Source: Trileptium ribeirensis | Taxonomy: Eukaryota; Nematoda; Enoplea; Enoplida; Thoracostomopsidae | DNA: 64,000 nt | Direction: 5' to 3' | Assembly: GCA_030248225.1 (NCBI GenBank) | Contig: JASANE010018635.1 | Location: 1-64,000, forward strand | Shown here: positions 10,440 through 22,699 of the stretch, piece by piece | How positions within the stretch are numbered: the first letter of the stretch is position 1 | How the letters are laid out: every line of letters starts with the position of its first letter | Notes under the pieces: model-generated | What the model was told of the DNA's origin: nothing | The model's input: only the letters and a program-made list of their open reading frames with translations | Databases searched by the model: none | Translations under genes and position numbers: made by a program

Positions 10440-11510
10440 TCATACACACAAATTGTAAGTTTGAACGGAGCTGGGGCAATCAGGACATCTCACTTTCCGA
10501 AGGCCTCCATCGCATCTGGCCAGTGTCCACGAACGGTCTTCCCAGGCAGGTTGAAAGATACTAGGGTACACATACGCATTAGAATTTTGAACGGATGTAG
10601 GACAATCAGAATGACCCGAGTTCTGAAGGTCTCCTTCGCACCTGACCAGTGTCCACGAGCGGTCTTCCCCTGTCGGTCGAGAAACTACAGGGGCCTCAAA
10701 CGGTCGCTATAAGTTGGCGGAAGTCAGTTTAGTTATATTGGCTGCATCCACCAGGTTCCTTGGTTCACTTTGCTCTCTTGGGTCTCGGTTCTATTTCATT
10801 AGATTCCTCGGTATTCCATTCCATCCGCTAAGTTTCTCTGGGTTAGGTTCCATTAGGTTCACCTCATCCGCTAGTTCCGCAAGTTCACTATTTAGGTTCC
10901 GCTTGGATCATTACTTCCTCTGCAGGTTCTTCTGGTTCCGCGCTTACAACAACCCTTGAATCAACAATATCAGCAAGAACATTCATACAATTACACCGCG
11001 CTACACATATACAATTTTGAATAAGGCTAGGACATACGTTTCCATCGCCCTCGACGATTAAATGGGCTTCACGAAAATTCGCGGGTTCACCAGCTGTAAC
11101 CGTGCCGGCATTAGAGCCATTACCAACACGCGATCCCTATTAATGGGCCCTTATAGTCCTCTCTAGGTTTCTTTCCATCCATAGGTTCATTAGGATCTCC
11201 ATCCATTAGTTCCTTAGGTTCCACTTCCGCTCGTCCATTAGGTTTCATCCGATATCCCGCCACCTGAGATGGGTTACACGTGCCAGCGTTGGGGTCATTG
11301 CCAGACACGGATGCCCTATTAATCGGCCCTCGAAGTCCGAACGGCCATCTCCCATATTTCTCACTCGGAATATCGGGCACATTAGGTTCCTTTGGTTCCT
11401 TATGTTCCTTAACTCCTCCTCCCCTGTCACTCCTCTGGGTATCTTGGCTTCCATTATTACTCCGCGCTCACTCCCTATCAGGATATAAATACACATTGGT
11501 TTTGCCAACC
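10440..11510 (-). pseudogene. tandem Cys-containing protein repeats and Glu/Pro repeats after Gag
   Basis: Two DNA segments start at 10461 and 10587 (period 126 bp). On the minus strand both encode a module EDRSWTL-x-RC followed about 15 residues later by DCP-x-SVQ. A further variant near 10990-11060 encodes CPSLIQN. Another pair (from about 11102 and 11280, offset about 178 bp) encodes GN-x2-NAGT twice, preceded by GP-x-NR. Between them are Glu/Pro/Asn-rich pieces (EPKELMDGDPNEPMDG). Frames are interrupted. This is a repetitive extension between Gag and the envelope-like block; repeated Cys modules could be metal-binding or extracellular. No family named. Confidence 0.4.
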
Positions 11511-11633
11511 ATCACTCACAAAGTCTCGGGTCACACCCTGCGCGCCAGGGGTTGGGAACGATAAATCCGAGCGCCGTACTGGTTCAGTGTTACTTTGTGC
11601 CTCACTGTATCTGAATTGTCTGTAATTAGTTGT

Positions 11634-12033
11634 TTATTCCTCAGATGTTTGGTTTTCTTCGTTGCCGCACCGCGACCCGATCGCTTGTGACCATATTTGT
11701 GAAGGGTTCTTACTTGTTTGTAATAGGTTTACTTGATATGAACCTGGTTCTGTTTCACTTTCCCTTATGTATTTGTGCTCAGTTTCCAAATTCGAGTTAT
11801 TTTGCTCACATGCTCCATCCTCAGCGATCATCATGTTTATTTGTGCTCAACGAGTGGCAAAGTCAGCTCCGGCGCGCTCCTAAAAGTTGGCATTTCATGT
11901 CGCATAATATCTAAGCGGTGTGCTAGCTCAGGATCTGCTGCTCTGGTGACTGACATTGTGCCTGCACTACGACGGTCAATTCGCTTGCTCTTATTTATTG
12001 GTGCCTGCGTTGGTCTAATTCGAGGTACTGCCA
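11634..12033 (-). pseudogene. Gag-distal remnant
   Basis: Short open frames 12034-11837 and 11834-11634 continue the minus-strand coding from Gag. They are basic then acidic and lack recognisable motifs. They probably represent the degraded C-terminus of Gag or the start of the Cys-repeat protein. Confidence 0.3.
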
Positions 12034-13330
12034 CTATTTGATTTGCATTATTCCAACCATTACTAGGTGTACGCGGGCGATAAGGTGATGCCTCTGCCGA
12101 GTATGGTTGGAATGGTCCGGCATAGTGTTATTCGAATGTTGGGGTATAGCCATTGTTTCGCTGGTTATACGCAGTTGTACAGCGTCCACGAAGCCTATTA
12201 TAAAATCGGTCTGACCACTATAGGTTGCAGGCTCAGGGCGATAATATCTTTGCTGCCCATAGCTGGTGTATCCCCTTCGATTAGCTGGACTGTTCCAATC
12301 GTCGCGTCGCGAGTATCGTCCTCCGGTTCCAGGTTCAACTACTCGATACCGAGGGCGATTGTTGTATCGCGGCGGTGGCCCAACATACTCGCCGGCGATT
12401 GGTGGTGGTACGTTGTACATGTAATTGAGCGCTGCTCGCGTAGCTAAGCGTGTATATTCATTTTGCAGCGTGTCATATACATTCATTGGATAATACGGAC
12501 ATTCTCGAGCGAAATACCCTAAATAACCCCATCGGAAACATTGATTTCGTACTGGCGTTGTTGAGGGTATTGCAGTAGCGCCCAGCGACGGTGCTCCGTT
12601 ATTCTGCATCATTGCATTTAGTTGGTGTTGCTCGGTACGCTTGGCTGGTAAATCGATAAGCCGGGCGATAGTAGCATCGCTACCGGCCGTGGTGCGTTTA
12701 TTCTCGTCTAATGCCTCACGGATCTGATCCACTAGTTCGTTGTTTTCGCTTCTCTGATACATGCGGGTTTACTATCTTAGACCAGCTACTTTTGCGAACC
12801 GGTGTTCCGATCACCTCCTTTTGGGACGCTAAAAGGGCGTCCTCCTTATACTTAAGCTTATCCATCATGTGTTTGAAAGACGGGTAAGTTTTCGCTATTA
12901 CGCCAGATTTTAACTCTTTTCTCAGTCCTTGTCACAGAAGTTTTTGTAGTAACGCGTCACGTTGTTCACCTTCAACCTCCGGCAATGCTTTGTCCACTTG
13001 ATTTTGGAGGTCTAGTCTCTACATAGCAACCGATTCTCGGTCTCCTTGTAGGCGCATGCGTAGCGTAATTAGTGCTTCATCGTCTTGCTGCGATGAGGAG
13101 TACATGAAACCCATGTTGTAGAAAAGGGTTTCATACGTTTGTTTCCGGCAGTCAGGAAAACTTTCGTAGATCTTTAGCGCTTCACCTTTAATACAGTCGG
13201 GAAGCAGATGAGTTTCTGGTCGAGCGTCCATCCATTCGCATCCGTTAGATAGTCATACGTAGTTAACCAGGCTTCAAAGTCCTGTCCGTCAGCTCCTGAA
13301 AACGGTGTAATGTCTCCTACTTGTATTATG
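12034..13330 (-). pseudogene. Ty3-type Gag (capsid and degenerate zinc knuckle)
   Basis: On the minus strand FSGADGQDFEAWL (about 13290) begins the capsid, followed by ANGWMDA, THLLPDCIKGEALKIYESFP (about 13170-13210) and ALITLRMRLQ; this spacing is typical of Ty3/gypsy Gag. A stop lies at about 13019, with readable coding continuing through KHMMDKLKYKEDALL. A long open frame (12762-12034) contains CFRWGYLGYFARECP (about 12500-12545). In a working CCHC knuckle the Trp would be Cys and the second Tyr would be His, so this nucleic-acid-binding motif is lost. An Arg/Tyr/Pro/Gly-rich tail follows. Gag would assemble the particle that packages element RNA. Confidence 0.75.
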
Positions 13331-13559
13331 GGCGTCGTGATTGTCCGCTGCGTGAGCTGCTGTAGTATTGCTACTAACGGGTCCCCGGTTACGGTGGGCC
13401 CTGGTCCATTTGTACTACCAGCCGTAGTGGCTGTACCACTTCCTATAGTATTGGCTCCTGACAGGCCGGTTAACGACGTTCTATTTGCACTCGCTGGCGA
13501 CAGACATATTTTTGTTCCGACGTTATTTATGATCCTTGTTTGTTGTTAGTTGTGAGGCT

Positions 13560-16500
13560 TCCATGTTTCAAGCCTGATCAGGGCACGGATGATAAATATA
13601 TAAAGCGAGGTATATAAATGTTTACTTTAACAGCGGAACTTCTACTGCTGAGCAAGCTTTGAATTCACTACTATACTCCTTCGCTTATTCCTTAGGTATG
13701 TGACTGGACGTGTGAAATTTTTGCTTCGCTTATGTCAATTCTAGCCACTAACGACGTTCTATTGCTCACTTAGCGTGACAACTCTGTAGTCCTTAACAAA
13801 ACTATACCGTTGCTGACTCATCCTATGTATAGCTAAACTGAAATTTTAGTTCTCAGTGAGCAGCTAATGCCAACTTGATCAGTTAAAAATCATCCCACAA
13901 AAAGCAAAAAGGAGGAGTTTGGGAGCGAACTTCAACAACAGTTGATCAGTGAACGCGCCCTCCAGGAGGTTCCAACTAAGTATAGTCGACAACGCCTGGT
14001 CACCCGGTGTGGAGGTGCGTCCAGTAGGATTAAATGCCTGTTACCGGATCTGACAAATTTTTCAATTAACTTAACCGATTACAGAGAAACAATGAGAAGA
14101 TGTTTGCGCATAACTTGTTACAAAGCAATGAAATAAAAGCAAAATTATATAAGCTACCAGATACTAAATTTCAAAGTCATATATTGACCATCAGTTAAAC
14201 AGTCCGTCACCAACTCTTCTATCCAAAAACTCTTTATTGTCGCCGAATACAATCGCCTTGATTGGGTAGCACGCGGTCTGCGTCGGAACCAGCTCAGTGC
14301 CTCGATGTACACATTAATAGAGTTGGTTGACGAATGGACGAATCGTCGTATTCGATGATTATCACCGTTCTGGACTAAAATAACACTTATAAATTAGTGT
14401 TGCCCAGTAATTGGTAACAGAGCAATAAAACCAGTCAAACCAACCAGGCAGCAACTAGGCAACCAAGTGACGATCGCTATTAGTCAAACTTGTCGCCTGC
14501 GATGGCAAAACAGTCCATACACAGTGACAGCGTTAGTCTACAGACAAGCAGACGCTGTCGATAAATGATTTAAACAGTAAGCTTAGGATAGATTTAATAC
14601 GATTAGTAGTAAACCTGAAAATCCGGCTTTAGGTCATCCCAAAACAAACTCCGGGAGAACCGTAACTGACCTACGCAAATCGAGTGTCTTCTAAACGCGA
14701 TACATCTCTTTCATCCGTCTTCCAGTATAATTATTCAGCAAACCAGCACTTTATTCCTGATCTATGCGGTCCAAGAACGTTTACCGCCTAGCGCAGCTAT
14801 TTTTCTTTTTTTTTTGTTGGCCTTGGCGTGGCGCGGTTCAGAAACCGAACATAGACTATTTTACCCTAAAATACAGATGTCGCGGCCTCGGCACGCAATG
14901 ACCCGTCTGTTTCAATACCGCGGCTACAAACCACAAAACCTCATAATGACATGCAAAGCGAATATTACATGATAAATACACCAATAATATGATATCGCCG
15001 GAATCTAATTAAATTTGTACAATAACAACCTGTGGATCTGATATTATGCAAGAGGTCACTGGCCGCCTAACAATTTTAGAGCACTTTTAGCTCCAAAATT
15101 TATTGACGCTTCACGGCGTAGCCTCCAATTAAATGTTTGTACTAGGATAATTTCTGGCCCTAAGGGATCCCAGCTGCACCACCGCTCTCTATACGTGGTG
15201 CCGTGCGAAGCTTTGCTTAGCGAACTGCCGGCTGGTTTACCAGGGTGTTTAGCCTGACCCCTATGATGGCCCACATATCTAACAGTATGAAGGTCCCCCT
15301 GAGGAAGGGTCAACCCCTAGGCCTGCTCACAGGTTTTAAGGCTGACCCGCCTTTCCCTCATCCTATCCAAATCCTTACCGGTTGTGAGTCCCCGTATTTT
15401 ATTCTCGTACGCGTGAACTCAGGACTGACAATGTCCCTGTTTAGCCTAACCCGGGTGTGCTCTTTTAAAATAGAGCTCTAGGGACCACCTGGATACTGTC
15501 ATTACCAAGTCTCAGTAATCTAATCTAGTCAGGGGACCAAAGATTTCCTACAGGTTTCTGTGCTAAGCTGGACGCCAGTTTCGGTAGTCGATGCTTAAGT
15601 GGCGCCTAACCAGTTCACGAGATTCCTAATCGATTCGATTTTATTTCCTACACTATATATATCGTTACGGTTAGGACATGATCCTACGAAATTGTGTTTG
15701 TCTTTTGTTTTGGAAATTTTTGTTTAGTCAGTATTAGTAAAACGTATTGCTTAAGTATAGATGTAACACTCTAACACTTTATTAATTAAGGACAACAAGT
15801 ACGCATTCTAATACGTATGCATAACATTCATACAAGGATATAACCGGGGTACCTCGCAGTGTACCCGCAACAAGTACAGGTGATGATATGAATTCCTGCC
15901 CGCTCTATTCTATTGCATGAACGCTGAAAACAAACTCCCAGCCCAAATTTGATTTCCCTTGAACGTCCCCCGGAACAGAAATTTCTAAGGCGAGTAGACG
16001 TTCCCCATACAACCAGTGGTTGGCTACCGTTTTTACAACCGGTGCTTGTATGCCCCTTTCTATCTGTGCTTGAACCCTCTTTCACTCTCCGTTTCTTTCT
16101 AGATCCACTTCACATGGTGTGGAGTCACCTGCGAACAACCAACTTGTCAACGTGAATTGAGACTCTTATCGCAATAGAAAATCACTCTGCACTAATACAA
16201 AGTGGGGAGCGAATAATCTTACCAAAGCGGGAAGAGAAAGCGGCGCCCCCTGAATACCGGCCGGCGTTGCCTGCCTTCCTACATTTATGATCCATGCTCT
16301 TGACATGCAAATCATGTTAACGGGAACCCTACCGCATCTATACGGAGTGGGAGTCCGCGTCTGTTAATTTTGATTAAGCTTGGAGAAGCGTGTTGCTTGC
16401 GAGAAGTCATTATGATACTGACTCGACTATGGGGTGCGGTCTCGGTGAATCTTTTAAAACAGCTATGGTCTGCCAAATCGCAGCTAACTCCAACTCGTGT

Positions 16501-19500
16501 CCATCTCGGTCGTCTGCCGCTCCTGGCATTACTATTTCGCGTTCTGGTCCGTAGTCATTTACAGCGCTAGGGCTCGGCGTAATCGCCGTCGCGTTCCTTC
16601 ACTTAAAATGGTTTAATTTGAAAAACTAGAGCCGTAGACATTGCATTTTGAAACACCTCGAGAATCTTCCATGGCGCTAGTGCTTGATGGAGGCGGCCGA
16701 CATAACGCACGAGGGGTAGTGATACCTCACTTCCATCGGAGTTTCCGGATCTACCCGGGGATAGTTAGCGATTGTCAAAATTGGATGAGGTACTCTACCG
16801 TGTCAACGCGGCGTGAAACACGACTGAGTTTTAAGGTTGTCGGACATTACTCATTTCAAAAACACTCAATGCACGAATTCGAATTTTAGCGGTTTCATCG
16901 GGAGTCTTTTTTCATAATTTCTGTTAAAATCTTGCTGTGTCCCGGTTTGCAAATGACTACGTTTTGGTGTTGGATTTCTTCTGCTCTTCGGTTGATATAC
17001 CTTTCACTCGGCTGATCTGGAGCTACTCCCGCCTTCTTGACCTACGATACGAGCCAGACCGTTTTACGAACTTAAAAGTGTGTGCGATGATCTCTAAAGC
17101 AAAAACGAAGAGGTTCGGGCGGGAGTAGGGCGGTCCGAGGTCCCGTAGTGTGCTAACATGCCCGCTGGAAACTGAAGGCCCTAAACTGTTTAATTAAAAT
17201 CCATGAAGTTCCATACCGTGTCTACACGGCGTGGAAAACTTGTGTTAGATCGAAAGGTCGGCTACAAATTTTACTGAGTAATAAGCTAAGTTAAAAATTG
17301 GCCCTGCAGAGTAAATTTATTGTCACTCAGCTGCGGCACCTGCCCACGGCTGCCCCCAGGTCAGCACAATTTCTTCTGCCATTTGCCCCCCCTAACGTGT
17401 CCCTGTGTCCTTGCCGCTTCCCGAGTGTACTCCGTACTCCCGATTCCTATTCACGGCACTTAAAAGCAACATTTCACCCGCCGAATCCAAAAAGGAAAAG
17501 CGCGACCCGGCAAGCCGGTAACCAGCCGATATTCAAATCCTGCGGAAAGTTTCAGACACAATCTTCGAAACAAAAATTAAGCTCGAAAACCTTACTATCG
17601 TTTTGACTGAAGTTTTGACTACCAAAAGTTCGGGGCTCCGGCACTTACGGGTGCGCGAAGTATCCATTGGACACTCCAGCACCGGCAAGGGCCGCCCTTG
17701 CTAGTGAAATTTTGAACGCAACAGTGCACTAGGAAGGTCTCTACACCACGTTTGCACAGCGAGAGACCGTCCTAGGAAGAGCTGAAAACAAAAAGAACTT
17801 TGAAATTTTAAACGAAAGCTACAAAGAAAAAGAACAATTTGGTGACAACCGCTATAAGCGAAAAACGCCGAATCTGCGGCCACACTTATCGACTGGTCCC
17901 GACGCTGCATCGGGCATTTTCTTTTTATAGTCTGGTCATCACCCCCGCAACCTGTTTTTCTTTGTTTTTTCTCTTATCTCTTAGCCCGTATTTCAAACTC
18001 ATTTCTATATAATAATAACAAAACACATAAACTGCGACAGCCAAACAATAATAATGCCAGCCTTGGTTGACACTCGTCGTCGTAATACATTGCCTGCAGC
18101 AAACAACACGACTTGGCCGAGATCGGCCGCTAAACCTCGCGCTGGTCGACGATATTTGCTCAGATAACAAAATATACGAGCGCTCGAGGCGCTCGCAACT
18201 TCTTTAAAATTTGGGAATGTTTTCGAGGTTGCTGGCGAACGGAGAGGAGTAGGCGGCCGGGGCGGGATCAGGACCCAGCTCTGGCTGGTCGCCTACTGAT
18301 AAAATAGAATTTTGAGCGTTACACAAATAGGTGGCCTGTTAGAGGCCGTTTTATGTGCCAAATACGATAAAATTTTGAGTCCCAAGTGGATTATGCAGGT
18401 CGTGTGCGGGCCCGTAGGCGTGGGTGGTCCCAGTTTTCGATGAAATACTTAGCATTAGATCCCGTGAAGATGTAGAGAACTAAAAATTGGGGTTTTGGTT
18501 CATTAGATGATACTTTTAAGCTTTGACTATTGGGTGTTTAAACGCCTAATTAGGCGTCCATAAGTATTTACGGGTGAGGGATAGGTTGACCCGGATGCGA
18601 AATTTTGAAGCCTTGAGGCACTCTATTGATAATGTTGCAGTTATGCATTCCATTAATTGCCACAAAAATATAAAATTTTCGCTTTCAAAATACCCTCTTT
18701 AGAACGAGGTCCTTTTGAGTTTAGTAATTGTTCTTTGCCTTTCGCTTCTCCATATAACTTCTACTTCACCATACAAATAGATTATGCAACCGCTGCAACC
18801 CAGCATAGGTCTCCGAAATTTGAATTGCCTCGAAAATTCCGGGATTTAAATTTTTATAAGAGTTCCGCATGATGTGCCCACCCATCCTGCAACGCAGTGT
18901 ACTATAGATATACATTTATAACATTCAACTTATTGTTAAATCATCAATTATTTCAGCAATATTGGGCGTACGCCCCGGGATCGAGCTTAGGGTACAGAAC
19001 CAATGACCACGAAAATAGAATCGTGAACATGTCGCCCCTAGTCTCCTGTCCACCCGAGTGCGCAGCCTCTTCTACACATAGAACACAATTACTTATTGCA
19101 CAACAATATTCCACCTTTCCTTCTATGGGGCCGACCAGATACCACAATTCGAGATCGAGATAATTCCATTGTGGTGCAAACATCACCCCAAACATATCTG
19201 GCGGGTGGGGCGTTACTACCGTAATAGTTACTGACGAGTATAACAAAAGTAATATACATTGTTTATTAACAACAATAAGGGGAGAACTGGTCTTAGTACA
19301 CTTTTAGTTCCCACCCAGTCCCAATTGGCTTCAACGGAAGTGGCGTTCTCAAATTGATTTACTGGATATCCCAACTTTATGGGAAAATAAATGAGGAGCG
19401 GGATGACAATTTCGCACGGGCTAGGTTGTGTGAATGACTTCGGGCTATTGAGAAATAATGAAGCGATTTTGGTTGATACAAAAAGGTAGGAGATAACTGC

Positions 19501-20980
19501 GATCCAGGGAATGTGAACACTCTAAAGACTCGTGTGGACCGTTCCCTTAAATTTCAGCTCTTGCCCTTGGGGGTTTCGGAATTAGCATGTACTCAATTCA
19601 AGCCGTGCAGCTACAGCAGCGAGCCACTCAGAGTTTCTTTTAAAAATCAAATACAGTGGGCAACCAAAGTTGCCCTGCATTCAGGGGAACGTGGTAGTGA
19701 CACTTGCAATTGACAACTAGCACTGTCTAGCTCTTTCAGTCTTCGTTCAGTCTCCGCGACAGCAACTTTTCAGATATGGTCGGGCACATACGCTAGGGGT
19801 CACGACCTTCTGCCACAGGGCTGCGCAGGTGACTCCACGCTAGATTGATCGCTTAGGGTTTAAATGACACTCAAAGCAAGACACTGTTGCGGGTGTATAA
19901 CAAACAGGCGATCAGGCGTATTTTATGCGTCTTGGCACCGCGAAAACTGGAAGCCTTTTCTCTATTAAAAGTAATCCCCACCAGCGGAATATGAACCAGA
20001 CCTAGGGACTTGCTTGAGGAAAACACACAAGTGGAAATCATTAGATATACACGAGAAAGTGGTTAGGATAGATTCACATGTCTTGACCCTGTGTTGTCGG
20101 GGCCGGGCACTCATTTATAGTTTCGTAAGCCGTCTCGTTGTAGTAAAATGTCTTTGTTGTTTGTAGTGCGCGCTGGATTCGTCAGTTAATGAGATAATAA
20201 TCTATCTGTGGTGCTTCGTCAAGTAGACAAGCAATAGCCGGTGAGAACGGGAGACAGGATAAGTATCCAGTCAGAAAAGCAATCAGCGTTCAGGACTTCG
20301 TTCAAGTAAAAGTAAAGAAAAACTTCTGGAATTAAGGACTTCAATATACTTTCACAGGCAGACTCTGCATAAGGTAGCGGGCCTTGGGATCGGCTCTCGT
20401 TGAACCCACGCACCTACTGTGCTTGTTGGCAGCACCGTGGTTAGATAAACGGTTGTACAAGAGCGGTTGCATGCTCGAAAGTTTTGGGCGCAAGGGATTC
20501 AAACAAAACGGATACTAGGATATGAGGGAAAGCGGGGTGTGGGCCTTACTACCTCTGAGCAGTCTTAAAGATTAATCCTCCCTCGGGGGACCTTAATACC
20601 ACTATACCGTGGGCCAGTATAGGGGACAGGCCGTACACCCTGGTTAACCCGACGGCTGCGTACTAAGAAAACCGGTTCCTTAGGTCAACTAGGGTTAAAC
20701 GAGTCTTGGAACCGGGGTCGTCCGAGCGCCATAACTGGGAATGGTGGTGCAGCTTAGAACTCTCAGGGCCATAACTGGTCCTAATACATAAAGACATTAA
20801 AGAGCACGCTTCTCGTTTGAGTGCTGTAAACAAATGTGGTCTGCAAAATCCCTCTACAAGAATCGAAACAGCAAATTGTTGTCACCCTTCTGAAGACTAA
20901 GAAAGAACAATTTCCGAGCATTCAAAAGTGCGCGGCATGGTGTGCACCGATAAAAAGTGAAATGGTCCAGCGCCTCAGAC
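13560..20980. other. long stretch without recognisable genes
   Basis: Open frames here are short, on both strands, and match nothing I know. Two small details: about 16797-16845 and 17216-17262 are imperfect direct repeats sharing TACCGTGT and a G/C-rich neighbour, and 14413-14423 reads GGTAACAGAGC, also present just after the stop codons of NADAR copies D and E. The retroelement's 5' LTR should lie in or near the start of this stretch but I could not delimit it. Confidence 0.4.
14413..14423 (+). repeat. short motif shared with NADAR copy 3' ends
   Basis: GGTAACAGAGC followed by RATAAA also occurs at 31415-31425 and 36906-36916, each right after the stop of NADAR/SGNH copies D and E. It may mark a fragment of that family's 3' region (AATAAA is present here, so a polyadenylation signal is possible). 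Confidence 0.25.
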
Positions 20981-20983
20981 TGG

Positions 20984-21198
20984 GGGTTTAACTCTACCTA
21001 GCATGGAGATAAACTCGATCTTATTAGGGTTTAACTCTACCTAGCATGGAGATAAACTCGATCTTATTAGGGTTTAACTCTACCTAGCATGGAGATAAAC
21101 TCGATCTTATTAGGGTTTAACTCTACCTAGCATGGAGATAAACTCGATCTTATTAGGGTTTAACTCTACCTAGCATGGAGATAAACTCGATCTTATTA
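20984..21198 (+). repeat. five perfect 43-bp tandem repeats
   Basis: The 43-base unit repeats five times without a mismatch (units start at 20984, 21027, 21070, 21113 and 21156). Each junction creates TTAGGG once. Perfect identity in otherwise degraded DNA suggests recent expansion, or an assembly effect. Confidence 0.95.
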
Positions 21199-21739
21199 CA
21201 AATTTGTGCGGCACATTTATGATGGCAAAGCAGGCTTACATTAAAACTTGGCTTAATTTGGTGTGCTTAGGCAGTGAGTTGGAAGGCCGCTGTTAAACTG
21301 GACGTTTATGTTTACCACGTACGAATTGCTTGAGATATAATTGCTTTTATATTGATCGATGAACCATTAAGTTAAAAACAAGGAAATTTGGTTATCACAA
21401 CACATTTTTTGTGAAGATTTATCATTTCTATAACATTGAAAATAACATAACTTTAGACACGAAATATTGACACACGATAGAAATTCACGCTTGCTTGAAA
21501 ATGTTGCGAGTTATGTTTGAACTATAAAAACCAAGGGAAACGGCGTATCCTGTAGTTACCAAATGTTAAGACATAAGCTAAGTAATATTTATAGTAAATA
21601 AAGTTTTATAAGTCTTTTGATTTTAAGCTCTTTGTGGCATAGCTAGTATGTTTGTTATAAAATAATCGTTGTTATACATAATGAGTAGAGGATTGTGTTA
21701 GGTAAAGAATTTTGTATTTGTTCCCACAGGGTTATAAAA

Positions 21740-21900
21740 AGCAATTGTTGAAAAGTTGGACGGGGGATTCGAACTCACGACTTCTTGTCTGTGGATATGC
21801 AAGTATGCGCTGTACCGACCGACCTCGCAAGAGCAACAAAGCAGCCATGTTCGGCATCGCCGTCGTCAGTTAAGTCCCACCAGTGGCCTTTATTATACAT
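21740..21900 (-). mobile_element. tRNA-derived SINE-like element, copy 1
   Basis: On the minus strand the piece ends with a clear B-box-like GAGTTCGAATCC (about 21765-21777), preceded by an A-box-like CGGTACAGC region. The flanking CAAAGCAGCCATGTT and the following 40 bases recur next to copy 3 (about 22605-22650). The anticodon arm is not well formed, so this is a tRNA-related repeat rather than a tRNA gene. Confidence 0.5.
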
Positions 21901-21905
21901 ACGAT

Positions 21906-22195
21906 ATATTTCATATATATCGACTATATTTTTTTGATTTCGTAGTAATACGCATAAGAAGTTGGTATGCTGGTAGACAATGTATTTCGGGTGGGGCGCA
22001 GGTTGTTCATTCTAGGTTCGGTAAAGCGGCAGTAGAATAATCCGAGTAGAATAATACTATATTTCATACATATCGACTATATTTTTTGGTTTCGTAGTAA
22101 TACGCATAAGAAGTTGGTATGCTGGTAGACAATGTATTTCGGGTGGGGCGCAGGTTGTTCATTCTAGGTTCGGTAAAGCGGCAGTAGAATAATTC
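21906..22195. repeat. 153-bp tandem duplication
   Basis: Matching landmarks (CGACTATATTTTTT and the following GTAGTAATACGC) occur at about 21921 and 22074, an offset of 153. The two units are nearly identical to about 22195. A diverged third relative lies near 24280-24400. Confidence 0.8.
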
Positions 22196-22221
22196 GAGGC
22201 TGCCGTACGATCTCCGTGTCA

Positions 22222-22380
22222 TAGAACATATTTTTTCATTTAGGCTTGATTGTTGGGTGCTAAACGACGAGAGGATGTGACAAACAGTTTACTGAAAGTT
22301 GGGTAGAGATGGTATTTGACCTCCTGCCTTTGGATCAGCAAGCAGGCGCTCTACCGTCTGAGCTATCGCTGCCCGACATC
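22222..22380 (-). mobile_element. tRNA-derived SINE-like element, copy 2
   Basis: On the minus strand the head reads GCGATAGCTCAGACGGTAGA, a good tRNA A-box, followed by a decayed B-box. The body extends to CATAGAACATATT at 22222. The same 160-base unit recurs at 25572-25737, and in diverged form at 22415-22578. The anticodon stem-loop is too long for a functional tRNA. Confidence 0.6.
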
Positions 22381-22414
22381 ACAACAGTTATCAAGCTGCA
22401 ATATGCGACATAAT

Positions 22415-22690
22415 ATAGCTGTCATTGAACATTTTTCAATTACGCCTAGTTTTAGCTGCTGTGCTAAACAACGAAAGGATGTGAGAACCAGCGTACTGAA
22501 TAGTTGCGTAGGGGTGGGACTCGAACGATCGACCCCATGTCTTTGGATCCGAAAGCATCCGTTCTACCGACGGAGACAGGTATCTTTGACCGACCTCACA
22601 TGAGCACCAAAGCAGCCATGTTTGCCATCCCCGTCTTCAATTAAGTACTACCACTGGCCTTTATTATATATAGTCAGATCGGGTAAAAAA
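22415..22690 (-). mobile_element. tRNA-derived SINE-like element, copy 3
   Basis: The minus-strand head contains CGTCGGTAGAACGG (A-box-like) and CGTTCGAGTCC (near-perfect B-box, about 22516-22526) with a CA-ending acceptor side. The body resembles copy 2 (GTGCTAAACRACGAAAGGATG). The 22600-22690 portion repeats the sequence flanking copy 1. Confidence 0.55.
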
Positions 22691-22699
22691 CAACTTTCA

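Noticed and set aside
13560..20980. Coding genes in the long gap
   Set aside because: Frames are short, on both strands, and show no motif, splice-joined family or biased composition.
22222..22578. Functional tRNA genes
   Set aside because: A-box and B-box resemblance is good, but the anticodon arm is oversized or lacks T at position 33, and the units are repeated with a shared non-tRNA body.
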